From: JANOXC01 sp031418215
Lineage (GTDB): Bacteria > Bacteroidota > Bacteroidia > AKYH767-A > OLB10
Reading direction: 5' to 3'
DNA: 7,610 nt
NCBI GenBank assembly: GCA_031418215.1
Contig: JANOXC010000192.1
Span: forward strand, 1-7,610
Positions 1 to 7,205 of this stretch are shown here, in pieces. Each line of letters starts with the position of its first letter. Position 1 is the stretch's first letter. The position numbers and the translations under genes were made by a program. The notes below the pieces were generated by a model. The model did no database searches and had not been told where the DNA came from. It was given only the letters and a program-made list of their open reading frames with translations.

Positions 1-2258
1 CTTATAACTTTACAGTAACGGATGCTAATGGATGTACTGCCACAGCCACTGCTACTATTGACCCGGCGCCTTCCTTGCTTACATTAACTGCAACACCCAC
101 ACAACCAAAATGCTTTGGCGAAACAGGAAGTGTATCGCTAGTTGCAAATGGAGGAACTCCTGCATATACGATCGGTGGTGATGGAACAACAGTATTAGGT
201 GAAAACACTTACAATTATACAGTAACTGATGCTAACGGATGTTCCGCAAATACTTCTGCAATTATTGACGCAGCACCATCATTGCTTACATTAACAGCTA
301 CGCCAACTCAACCAAAATGTTATGGAGAAACAGGAAGTGTATTGCTTGTGGCAGCAGGAGGAACACCTGCCTACACAATTGGCAGCGGTGCAATAGTTGG
401 ACTTAGTGCAGGAACCTATAATTACACAGTGACAGACGCTAACGGATGTACTGCAAGTACTTCAGCAATAATAAATGCAGCACCTTCATTGCTAACATTA
501 ACAGCAACACCAACTCAGCCAAAATGTTTTGGAGAAACAGGAAGTGTATCGCTTGTTGCAAATGGAGGAACTCCGGCATATGCAATTGGTGGTGATGGAA
601 CAACAGCATTAGGTGCAAACACGTACAATTATACAGTAACTGATGCTAACGGATGTTCAGCAAGTACCTCGGCATTGATTAATTCAGCACCGTCATTACT
701 TGTATTAACAGCTACAACAATACAACCTTCATGCTATGGTCAGCTCGGTAGTGTTACATTATCAGCAGCAGGTGGAACGCTTGCTTACAACTATGGGGGC
801 GCTGGTACTATAAACCTAGTCGGGGGCACTTATAATTATACTGTGTCTGATGCGAACGGATGTACCGCCATTGCTTCTGCCACTCTTTTTGTCCCTTCTC
901 AATTGACTGCAACCGCCTCATCAACACCTACTGCTTGTAATACACCAAATGGAACAACTACCGTATCGGTGTTGGGTGGAACGCCAGGGTATACTTATTT
1001 ATGGACACCTGGAAGTTCAACATCACAATCATTATCCGGTATTGGAGCTGGAGCATACTCCGTTAAAATAACTGATTCAAAAGGATGCACAGCAGTAGCT
1101 TCGGCTAATGTTGCATTCAGTGGTTTAGTACCTGGAACGCCAGTATTTTATGCTTCTGATGCAAGTGATAATAAAACAGTTGGTGTTTGTTCAGGCAGTA
1201 CCTATGATTACGAAGTAAAAGGTATTTCTGGTGCAACTTCCTATACTTGGTTAGCACCTGCCGGTAGCATCATCTCTGATGGTTTAGGACATTCTGGTAA
1301 TCCTTTCACATTTGCAGGGCTTAATGTTTATAATGAATATGAGGTTTCGGTTACCTTGCCTTCAGGATTCATTTCAGGAAGCATTACAGTTTTTGCTTCC
1401 AACGGTTGTGGCAATGGTACAGCAGCTAGTTTAGCTATTCGATCTAAACCAACTGCACCAGGACCCATAACAGGACCAACAAGTAATTTGTGTCAAAAGA
1501 GTTCACAAACATATTCCATATCTCCTGTTAATGGTACCTCAGGTTATACCTGGACGGTTCCTTCAGGAGTAAACATTACTACTAACAATGGAACTTCTAT
1601 CAAAGTTAATTTTGGAAATAGTTTTACAGGATCAGGAGTCATATCTGTTGTTGCCGCTAATTCATGCGGTGCAAGCGCAGCAAGTACATTGACCGTATCA
1701 GCTGCACCTGTTCAACCGGGTTCTGTTACCGGTGCAACTCAGGTTTGTAAAACACAAGCAGCAGGCGCATATTCAATAGCAGCTGTTACCGGCGCAACAT
1801 CGTATTCCTGGAGCATTTCAGGGGGTGCCACTTTTGTCGGAACACCAACAGGCACGTCGGCAACTGTTAAATTTACTACTGCAACTGCTACTTCTGCTAC
1901 GTTAAGTGTGGTTGCAAAAAATGCCTGCAGTTCTTCCGTTGCAAAAACACTTGCTATTAGTGTCGATCTCAATTGCAGGACTATTGAAGATGATTTAAAT
2001 GCGTCCTCACAGCTGACTGCATACCCGAATCCTACATCAGGAAAATTATTGGTCTCTTTTAATTCAGACGGGGAAATAAAATATAATCTCAGGGTAATTG
2101 ACATCATCGGTAATACGATACTGAAGGAGGCACATTCAGCGCAGGAAGGCCAAAACCTAATGGAGCTTGATCTTACTAAAGCAGCCAGCGGATTTTACTT
2201 CCTGATTTTAGAGAAAGAGGGTATTGCAACGAAAACAATGCGAATAACTGTTCAATAA
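1..2258 (+). CDS. T9SS type A sorting domain-containing secreted protein with SprB-like repeats and PKD/Ig-like modules (5' end missing)
   Basis: The reading frame is open from base 3 to the TAA at 2256-2258, and repeat sequence already runs through bases 3-74, so the true start lies upstream; the TTG at 75 sits inside a repeat and is not a start. Domains in order: the tail of one repeat (3-74); four tandem SprB-like repeats of 69/69/69/68 residues (75-899), each with a Cys near its start (PKC.G) and a Cys in NGC; a divergent, more canonical SprB repeat with GGTPGYTYLW (900-1124); about three PKD/Ig-like modules (near 1125-1448, 1449-1709, 1710-1976), the last two opening with PG.(I/V)TG and carrying Y.W.(V/I); and a C-terminal Por/T9SS sorting domain (about 2016-2255) with YPNPTSG and a final GFYFL...T.R..V strand. 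By family knowledge the sorting domain sends the protein through the type IX system to the surface or medium, where such repeat proteins act in gliding, adhesion or as large filaments. The specific role is unknown. A terminator follows, so this is the end of its transcription unit. Confidence 0.9.
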   Translation, partial: YNFTVTDANGCTATATATIDPAPSLLTLTATPTQPKCFGETGSVSLVANGGTPAYTIGGDGTTVLGENTYNYTVTDANGCSANTSAIIDAAPSLLTLTATPTQPKCYGETGSVLLVAAGGTPAYTIGSGAIVGLSAGTYNYTVTDANGCTASTSAIINAAPSLLTLTATPTQPKCFGETGSVSLVANGGTPAYAIGGDGTTALGANTYNYTVTDANGCSASTSALINSAPSLLVLTATTIQPSCYGQLGSVTLSAAGGTLAYNYGGAGTINLVGGTYNYTVSDANGCTAIASATLFVPSQLTATASSTPTACNTPNGTTTVSVLGGTPGYTYLWTPGSSTSQSLSGIGAGAYSVKITDSKGCTAVASANVAFSGLVPGTPVFYASDASDNKTVGVCSGSTYDYEVKGISGATSYTWLAPAGSIISDGLGHSGNPFTFAGLNVYNEYEVSVTLPSGFISGSITVFASNGCGNGTAASLAIRSKPTAPGPITGPTSNLCQKSSQTYSISPVNGTSGYTWTVPSGVNITTNNGTSIKVNFGNSFTGSGVISVVAANSCGASAASTLTVSAAPVQPGSVTGATQVCKTQAAGAYSIAAVTGATSYSWSISGGATFVGTPTGTSATVKFTTATATSATLSVVAKNACSSSVAKTLAISVDLNCRTIEDDLNASSQLTAYPNPTSGKLLVSFNSDGEIKYNLRVIDIIGNTILKEAHSAQEGQNLMELDLTKAASGFYFLILEKEGIATKTMRITVQ
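3..899 (+). repeat. Tandem 207-bp (69-aa) SprB-like coding repeats
   Basis: Units lie at 3-74 (partial), 75-281, 282-488, 489-695 and 696-899 (68 aa). Each reads roughly LLTLTATPTQPKC.GE, then GSV.L.A.GGTPAY, then TYNYTVTDANGC and a final APS. By hand count, units 75-281 and 489-695 differ at about 25 of 207 bases (about 88% identity). The unit between them differs from the first at about 51 and from the third at about 46. The order is therefore A-B-A, which suggests a two-repeat unit was duplicated. Many of the differences are in third codon positions. The more diverged unit at 900-1124 continues the array at protein level. Confidence 0.9.
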
Positions 2259-2280
2259 AAGCTTGATATTTAAGCAATGA

Positions 2281-2315
2281 AAAAGCCGCCGGGAATTTAG
2301 TCCTGGCGGTTTTTT
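2281..2315 (+). terminator. Intrinsic terminator after the T9SS protein gene
   Basis: A 9-bp stem, CCGCCGGGA (2286-2294) with TCCTGGCGG (2301-2309), has one G-T wobble and a 6-base loop. It is preceded by AAAAG and followed by six T's (2310-2315). It starts 22 bases after the stop at 2258 and 88 bases before the cyclase start. The flanking A and T tracts could also let it work on the opposite strand, but no converging gene is seen. Confidence 0.88.
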
Positions 2316-2403
2316 AATTAAATCTTTTATCCTAAATAAAGTGCTGGTTTTTCTTTCAGACTAAAAAGTTGTTTCTTTGAATCAGTAAAGACCCCAATCA
2401 TAA

Positions 2404-4326
2404 ATGAACAGGCCAAAATTAATTACCGGCATTTTATTCCTTTTTCTGTGTTCAACAGCTGTCGCTGATACCTTTACTGATTCGATCAATTCATTATTAA
2501 TGAAATCAAATAATGACTCAATAAAAGTCAATGCCTTGATTTCATTAAGCAGGTATTATTTCGGTTCTGACCCTGTTATTGCGATCCGATATGCAACCCA
2601 AGCTAAAGAACTTGCAGCAAAAACAAATAATAAAAAAGGGGTAGGGCTTGCGCTAAAAAATATTGGCATCGCGCGTTTCAACCAGGGTAAGCTAAGTGAA
2701 GCGTTGCTAAACTGGCAGGAGGCTTTAAAAGTGTACATCAGTATAGGAGACCAAACCGGTGTTTCCAATTTGTATAGCAATATAGGTGCTGTATACCAGC
2801 AGCAGGGGGATGATGCAAAATCATTGGAGTCGCATTTAAAGTCACTGAAGGTTGCGGAATCAATCAATGACACCTTGAGGATCATGACTTCCTACATCAA
2901 CATCGGTGCTGTTTATTATAATAAACCGCAGAATTACGGTAAGGCATTGGAAAGTTATTTCAAGGCATTGCCATTAAGTGAGTATTTGCATGACAATGAT
3001 GCCATTGGTGCGGTTACAGTAAATATCGGAGAAATCTATTTCAAGAGAGGAGATGACACAACTGCTTTGAAATATTTTGAAAGATCGTACCAGGCTTATG
3101 GTGAAAATTCAGAAAACACACCCTATACGTTAAATGATATCGGCGAGGTATATCAGAAACGAGGAGATTTTGCAAAAGCAATTCAATTTCATACGTCTGC
3201 ATTTGATAAAGCAAAAAAGCTCGATTCAAAAGTAGATATGGCCATTTCATTAAAACAGTTGGCACGGACCTATCAGAAAAAGAATGATCTCAAAAAAGCC
3301 ATTACGACTTATAAGCAAGCGATGGATCTTGCCAGTGGATCAAATGCCAATCTTGAATTGAAAGAAATATATGAAGAGCTTGCTATTTCCTATTCAAAAA
3401 TGCATGATTATACCAATGCATTTCATTATCAGTCATTGTTAATCGACATTAAAGACACGTTATATAATGCTGCTACTGCTGATAAGTTAAAAAGCATGGT
3501 TTTCGATTTTGAACTCGAAAAGAAACAGGCAAAAATTGATTTGTTAAATAAGGATGCACAGATTCAGGAACAGGAATTGAACAGGCAAAAATTAGTTCGG
3601 AATGGATTTATTGGCGGATTCGCAGTTGTATTGTTGTTTGCCGGCATATTCTTCAGACAGCGTAACCGTATATCAAAGGAAAAGAAACGCAGCGATGAAT
3701 TATTGTTGAACATCCTTCCTGAAGAAACAGCGGAAGAGTTGAAAGCAACAGGCACAGCAAAAGCGAAGAGCTTTGATTTGGTAAGCGTTTTGTTCACCGA
3801 CTTTAAAAACTTTACACAAGCCAGTGAATTGTTAAGTGCAGAAGATTTGGTGCAGGAAATTAATTATTGTTACAGTGAGTTCGATAGAATTGTAACCAAA
3901 TATGGAATAGAAAAAATAAAAACGATTGGTGATGCTTATATGTGTGCCGGGGGATTGCCTGTTACCAATAACACACATCCTTTCGATGTGGTGAAAGCCG
4001 GGTTGGAGATGCAGGCGTTTATTATAAAAAACAAAGAAGAAAGAATTAAGATAGGGCAGCCCTATTTTGAATTAAGACTCGGAATCCACACAGGACCTGT
4101 TGTAGCAGGTATAGTAGGGATTAAAAAATTCGCTTACGATATATGGGGTGATACGGTAAACACTGCCTCAAGAATGGAAAGCAGTGGAGAGATTGGCAAG
4201 GTAAATATATCAGGCCCGACTTATGAAATCATCAAAGACCAATTTGATTGCACCCACCGCGGTAAAATAAAAGCTAAAAACAAAGGAGAGATTGATATGT
4301 ACTTTGTAGAATCTATTAAAAACTGA
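2404..4326 (+). CDS. TPR-containing membrane class III adenylate cyclase
   Basis: Makes cAMP from ATP (inferred from conserved residues). The 640 residues comprise an N-terminal signal sequence (about 1-21, ending AVA), seven or eight TPR motifs (about 82-355, with N.GA.Y...G....A signatures and a degenerate one near 40-75), a charged coiled coil (about 366-397), one transmembrane helix (about 399-417), a short linker with LLLNILPEE (433-440), and a class III cyclase domain (about 457-640). Metal-binding Asp are D466 (LFTDF) and D510 (TIGDAYM). Adenine-selecting residues by comparison with known cyclases are K506 (KIKTIGD) and D579 (YDIWG); guanylate cyclases usually have Glu and Cys there. 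N586 and R590 (TVNTASRM) fit the transition-state residues, and a Lys in KAKNKG (623-628) fits the phosphate-binding one. The signal sequence plus one helix puts the TPR array in the periplasm and the catalytic domain in the cytoplasm, so it may relay a periplasmic protein signal. It appears to be transcribed alone: a terminator precedes it and 454 bases of gap follow. No Shine-Dalgarno sequence is seen before the ATG. Confidence 0.93.
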   Translation: MNRPKLITGILFLFLCSTAVADTFTDSINSLLMKSNNDSIKVNALISLSRYYFGSDPVIAIRYATQAKELAAKTNNKKGVGLALKNIGIARFNQGKLSEALLNWQEALKVYISIGDQTGVSNLYSNIGAVYQQQGDDAKSLESHLKSLKVAESINDTLRIMTSYINIGAVYYNKPQNYGKALESYFKALPLSEYLHDNDAIGAVTVNIGEIYFKRGDDTTALKYFERSYQAYGENSENTPYTLNDIGEVYQKRGDFAKAIQFHTSAFDKAKKLDSKVDMAISLKQLARTYQKKNDLKKAITTYKQAMDLASGSNANLELKEIYEELAISYSKMHDYTNAFHYQSLLIDIKDTLYNAATADKLKSMVFDFELEKKQAKIDLLNKDAQIQEQELNRQKLVRNGFIGGFAVVLLFAGIFFRQRNRISKEKKRSDELLLNILPEETAEELKATGTAKAKSFDLVSVLFTDFKNFTQASELLSAEDLVQEINYCYSEFDRIVTKYGIEKIKTIGDAYMCAGGLPVTNNTHPFDVVKAGLEMQAFIIKNKEERIKIGQPYFELRLGIHTGPVVAGIVGIKKFAYDIWGDTVNTASRMESSGEIGKVNISGPTYEIIKDQFDCTHRGKIKAKNKGEIDMYFVESIKN

Positions 4327-4465
4327 TAGCCTGATATAATTTAATTTTCGTTTTTTAGCATTAACTTTTATTATTTGTCACGGCCATTAATATGAACCTC
4401 GTTTTTTGTTTAAATTGTAAAAGAAAGGACAAGCCGTTAAGCAGTTTTTCATGGTTTTATATTAC

Positions 4466-4542
4466 GGCATAATTCATTAGGGCTTATTATATTACTTGAT
4501 AAAACTGCAACTGTTTTTTTCGGGGCATAATTATTTATGGCT
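4466..4542 (+). repeat. Imperfect 19-bp direct repeat upstream of the YceI-like gene
   Basis: Two copies starting GGCATAATT and ending GGCT lie at 4466-4484 and 4524-4542. They match at 16 of 19 positions and their starts are 58 bases apart. They could be a paired regulator-binding site or a chance match in AT-rich DNA; nothing else supports a function. Confidence 0.3.
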
Positions 4543-4609
4543 ATGCTTTCTTGAAACTCATAGGCTAATGATTATTTTATCATATGATCTATGGCTTATA
4601 CTGCCAAAT

Positions 4610-4632
4610 ACATGACAATAATCATGTTTTTT
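4610..4632 (+). terminator. Weak terminator-like hairpin in the intergenic region
   Basis: ACATGA (4610-4615) pairs with TCATGT (4622-4627) across a 6-base loop and is followed by TTTTT (4628-4632). The stem is short and AT-rich, so it would be a weak terminator. It lies 284 bases after the cyclase stop, which is far, but no better terminator for that gene is visible. Confidence 0.3.
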
Positions 4633-4780
4633 AGGGTTCATTTAATGCTTGCCGTCATTTCTCGGAATGGAATAAGGTGGGAAATTTGGAGTCTGAAAAA
4701 TCAAGTGAGATAAGTCATAAAACAAGCAAATCAATAATTAAGTACAACAGGAAAAAAATATTAACTAAAAAAAAACACTT

Positions 4781-5689
4781 ATGAAAACCAGGAAAAAAGT
4801 TTTAGCATTAACCCTGATTGTAACTGCAGGGATGAGTTTATTATTTACACAATGTAAAAAGGATACAGAAACCATTACAGAATATATTACCAATACGGTG
4901 TATGTAGATCCCAATGACACAGGAATCTTTGTGCCTGGTACTGCTGTGATTGATTTAATTAATGATGCTGATACAGTTGCTCCTAATGGAAAGTGGGCTT
5001 TTGACAAATCACACAGCAATGTAGGTTGGGAATCTGAATATTATAACATGGCAGTTACCATGTTAACCGGAAGGTTTAATAGTTTTGGATTTAACCCAAT
5101 GATGGTGTTTAATGAAAATAATTTAGCGAGTTGTTCAATTCATTTTTGGGTTCAGCTTTCAACTTTCAATACAGGTGAAACTGGCAGAGATGCATTAGGA
5201 AAATGCGGATTAAACTATTTGGGAATCCAATATACCGATAGTACTAAAGTGGCTGCCGACCCTATTAGTGATACAGCTTGGTTTCATTTGACTTCAATTT
5301 CCATTGACCAACATGATGGATATATTTTAACTGGAAATATGACTATGAACAGGTATCGTCCATTGAATGGCCACTTAGATAACGAGCCTATAACAAAACC
5401 GGTTTCAGTTCATTTCTCCTTTAATGGCCAGCAATATTTCCCACCCACAGGTACAGCTACAGTTGGTAAGTTAAGAGCAGGATTTACAGCACGCTTTAGT
5501 TTTAAGCGTTCAGATTTTGTTGATAATGCATCAACTGTTCCTTATTGGAATCACCCAAAAGCTACAGAAGCAGTCACCAATGCAACTACAGCTGCTAATA
5601 ATAAAACATACGGTGTTTGGTCAATATCTACTGCTGATGAAATGGATATTACAATCAATACAGTGTTCGCTAAAAATTATCTTCAATAA
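4781..5689 (+). CDS. YceI-like domain lipoprotein
   Basis: The 302 residues start with a lipoprotein signal peptide whose lipobox is LFTQ-C with Cys25, so the mature protein should be lipid-anchored in the cell envelope. A spacer follows (about 26-70), then a YceI-like domain (about 71-298): WAFDKSHSNVGWE, LTGRFNSFG (95-103), SCSIHFWVQLSTFNTG then RDALG (117-140), TGNMTMNRY (184-192), ITKPVSVHFSFNG (204-216), AGFTARFSFKRSDF (233-246) and a final EMDITINTVFAK. These match the successive strands of the family, whose members form a beta-barrel that binds polyisoprenoid or quinone-like lipids; in E. coli yceI sits beside a cytochrome b561-type gene. Here the neighbours are also heme proteins, suggesting a redox role (inference). 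At 302 residues it is longer than the usual ~190-residue periplasmic YceI because of the anchor, spacer and loops. The domain has two Cys (118, 142). The ATG follows an A-rich leader without a Shine-Dalgarno sequence. Confidence 0.85.
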   Translation: MKTRKKVLALTLIVTAGMSLLFTQCKKDTETITEYITNTVYVDPNDTGIFVPGTAVIDLINDADTVAPNGKWAFDKSHSNVGWESEYYNMAVTMLTGRFNSFGFNPMMVFNENNLASCSIHFWVQLSTFNTGETGRDALGKCGLNYLGIQYTDSTKVAADPISDTAWFHLTSISIDQHDGYILTGNMTMNRYRPLNGHLDNEPITKPVSVHFSFNGQQYFPPTGTATVGKLRAGFTARFSFKRSDFVDNASTVPYWNHPKATEAVTNATTAANNKTYGVWSISTADEMDITINTVFAKNYLQ

Positions 5690-5747
5690 TCTGTGCATTG
5701 CAAATAATTATTTTGTTTGAATAAATAAATATTTCCAAGCTGAAAAC

Positions 5748-5811
5748 AAAAAATTGATGTATTGATTCCCTGCTCATTTAACCTTGTAAGGAATCAATGC
5801 ATTGGTTTTTT
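5748..5811 (+). terminator. Long-stem terminator or attenuator hairpin before the cytochrome operon
   Basis: The arm at 5748-5769 pairs along all 22 positions with 5790-5811: 18 Watson-Crick pairs plus 4 G-T wobbles, around a 20-base loop (5770-5789). The inner 9 bp, ATTGATTCC / GGAATCAAT, are perfect. The left arm begins with six A's and the right arm ends with six T's (5806-5811), so it looks like an intrinsic terminator usable on both strands. It lies 58 bases after the YceI-like stop and ends 12 bases before the ATG at 5824, leaving no room for a promoter in between. Transcription of the cytochrome genes must pass through it, so partial termination or attenuation is plausible. Confidence 0.7.
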
Positions 5812-5823
5812 AAATCAAAGATT

Positions 5824-7203
5824 ATGCGAAACACTCATCAATCAATTAAGATTTTACTTTTATTCCTTTTGGTTTTTGGAGTTTATGCTTGTGAAAAGGA
5901 TTATTTATATAAAACACCACCTCCTCCTACTTCAGATCAAACGGCTACGTTGGAAGCAGTACAAGTAAATCCTGCTCCATCTTCCCTTAATTCCGCTTTT
6001 TGGAAAACTGCTGATTACCTTAAAGTCAATGCCCTTAATGTAAGTACGAATCTGGTTTACAGCGACGGTTTACTAAATATGACCGGCACTTTTGATGGAT
6101 TAACATCATTTAGCAGAGGGGGTTCTCCCGGATTGACATTAAAGGCTGCTTATGACAAAGATAACCTGTATATATTAGCAGAGTGGACCGATTCAATATT
6201 ACATCTTTCCAATTCCAGCTGGTTATATAATGGTCCGGGGGATACTAAAAAATCAGGAGAAAGTGCTCTCGGGTGGACTTCACAACGTAACAGTGATAGA
6301 ATAGCTTTTGCTTTTGAAATTAACAATGCATCAAGCATTGCCGGAACCTTTTCTAATGTTGGATGTGCAGCATCCTGTCATGCGAACGGCAATAATTCAG
6401 TGATGCATCCTGATGTGGGAACAGTCGATCTTTGGAATTGGAATCTTGCCCTTACAGCTCCATTAGGTTATGCTCAGGATATGATTGCAAATACAGGCAA
6501 CCTTTCGGATGACAATGGCCAACCTATTTCAGTCAGGAATGTGAATGGTGCAACAGACCGTTCAGGACCGGCTTTTGAATATGATGGTTCTTCACAAAGT
6601 GTTATTTTACCAAATGGCCAATCCGCGAATTTAGATGCATCATATTACTTGTTAAAGAAAACACCATTTACTGGTGATATCGTAAGGGGGGATTCTATTT
6701 TTCATAATCCTGCCGATCCTGATAATTGCACTTCTTGTCATGGATCAAATGGCCAGGGAGGACTCAGTGCAGGACCTATCAATTCAATCGGACAAAATGC
6801 AAAGTCAAGAGCTGTCTTAAAATCCAACATGGATAATGTTGCTGATATGGCACCACATTGGAGTGGCAGTACGCTTACAAGTACAGATAAAAATGATGTA
6901 ATCGCATATTTGAGAGGTCTTTCAGGGATTCCGGGATATTATCTTAATACGCCTGATGGAAGCAATGATGATATTACAGCCATTAGTAATGTAACAGCTA
7001 TACAAATTAAGGAATCTATGGATACCAGAAAAAGGCATACAAAATATCAAGTACTTTTCATTCGTAAGCTTAAAACCAATAACTCCGACGATGCCCAGTT
7101 TGATTTAACTTCCAAGACAACATTCAAATTTGGCGTTGCATTGATGGATAATGATGGAAGGAATCACATTGGTTCAACAGTAGAAACCCTGACCTTTAAA
7201 TAA
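5824..7203 (+). CDS. Ethylbenzene dehydrogenase-type heme-binding lipoprotein with an inserted cytochrome c domain
   Basis: The 459 residues probably carry electrons in the cell envelope. A lipoprotein signal peptide ends GVYA-C with Cys23, followed by EKDY and a PPPP linker (32-35). Residues about 56-275 match the EB_dh heme-binding family: AAYDKDNLYILAEW, DRIAFAFEI, GCAASCHA and DLWNWNLAL. This segment has a C-X3-C-H (C181, C185, H186). Residues about 288-367 are a cytochrome c domain with canonical CTSCH (302-306) and a likely axial Met342 in DMAPHW, then DVIAYLRGLSG. Residues about 385-459 return to the EB_dh fold: YQVLFIRKL, DDAQFDL, FGVALMDNDG. The cytochrome domain thus seems inserted into the EB_dh fold. 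Start choice: an in-frame ATG at 5797 would add nine residues and follows AAGGA, but it lies inside the right arm of the 5748-5811 hairpin; the ATG at 5824 gives a signal peptide of normal length, like that of the next gene. The 2-base gap to that gene indicates one operon. Confidence 0.85.
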   Translation: MRNTHQSIKILLLFLLVFGVYACEKDYLYKTPPPPTSDQTATLEAVQVNPAPSSLNSAFWKTADYLKVNALNVSTNLVYSDGLLNMTGTFDGLTSFSRGGSPGLTLKAAYDKDNLYILAEWTDSILHLSNSSWLYNGPGDTKKSGESALGWTSQRNSDRIAFAFEINNASSIAGTFSNVGCAASCHANGNNSVMHPDVGTVDLWNWNLALTAPLGYAQDMIANTGNLSDDNGQPISVRNVNGATDRSGPAFEYDGSSQSVILPNGQSANLDASYYLLKKTPFTGDIVRGDSIFHNPADPDNCTSCHGSNGQGGLSAGPINSIGQNAKSRAVLKSNMDNVADMAPHWSGSTLTSTDKNDVIAYLRGLSGIPGYYLNTPDGSNDDITAISNVTAIQIKESMDTRKRHTKYQVLFIRKLKTNNSDDAQFDLTSKTTFKFGVALMDNDGRNHIGSTVETLTFK

Positions 7204-7205
7204 CT

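Larger units (their letters stand above)
4327..4780 (+). other. 454-base AT-rich intergenic region without a convincing gene
   Basis: Neither strand shows an ORF with family-like features, and no tRNA-like fold was seen. It holds a weak terminator-like hairpin (4610-4632), an imperfect direct repeat (4466-4484 and 4524-4542), an inverted pair GCAGTTTT (4441-4448) / AAAACTGC (4501-4508), and a loose dyad CATAG...CTATG (4559-4593). The last 40 bases are very A-rich, typical of a Bacteroidota leader before a start codon. The promoter of the YceI-like gene should be here, but I found no clean Bacteroidota -33/-7 (TTG / TAnnTTTG) pair. Confidence 0.6.

Noticed and set aside
75..77. TTG at 75 as the start of the T9SS protein gene
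   Set aside because: It encodes a Leu inside the repeat array, and the frame continues upstream to base 3 with the same repeat pattern, so the gene is cut by the window edge.
1739..2107. 122-residue reverse-strand ORF under the T9SS gene, and other antisense ORFs
   Set aside because: They lie opposite well-supported coding sequence, match no recognisable family, and look like shadows of the sense frame.
2372..2379. TTTCTTTG as a Bacteroidota -7 promoter element for the cyclase gene
   Set aside because: It misses the conserved A of TAnnTTTG and has no TTG at the right distance upstream, so it cannot be told from chance.
4392..4472. 26-residue ORF with a CLNC motif in the intergenic region
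   Set aside because: It is very short, has no ribosome-binding signal or family resemblance, and such ORFs are expected by chance in 454 bases.
5698..5727. TTGCAA...TAAATA as a promoter for the cytochrome operon
   Set aside because: The match to E. coli-type boxes is partial, with an 18-base spacer, and Bacteroidota use a different -33/-7 consensus. A promoter in 5690-5747 is possible, but this motif does not show it.
5797..5823. ATG at 5797 as the start of the EB_dh/cytochrome gene
   Set aside because: AAGGA precedes it, but it lies in the right arm of the 5748-5811 hairpin and would give an unusually long signal peptide (Cys at 32). The ATG at 5824 gives a normal one (Cys at 23). It is not fully excluded.
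5517..5968. Two short + strand ORFs (5517-5720 and 5762-5968)
   Set aside because: They overlap the YceI-like and cytochrome genes in other frames and have low-complexity translations, so they are frame shadows.
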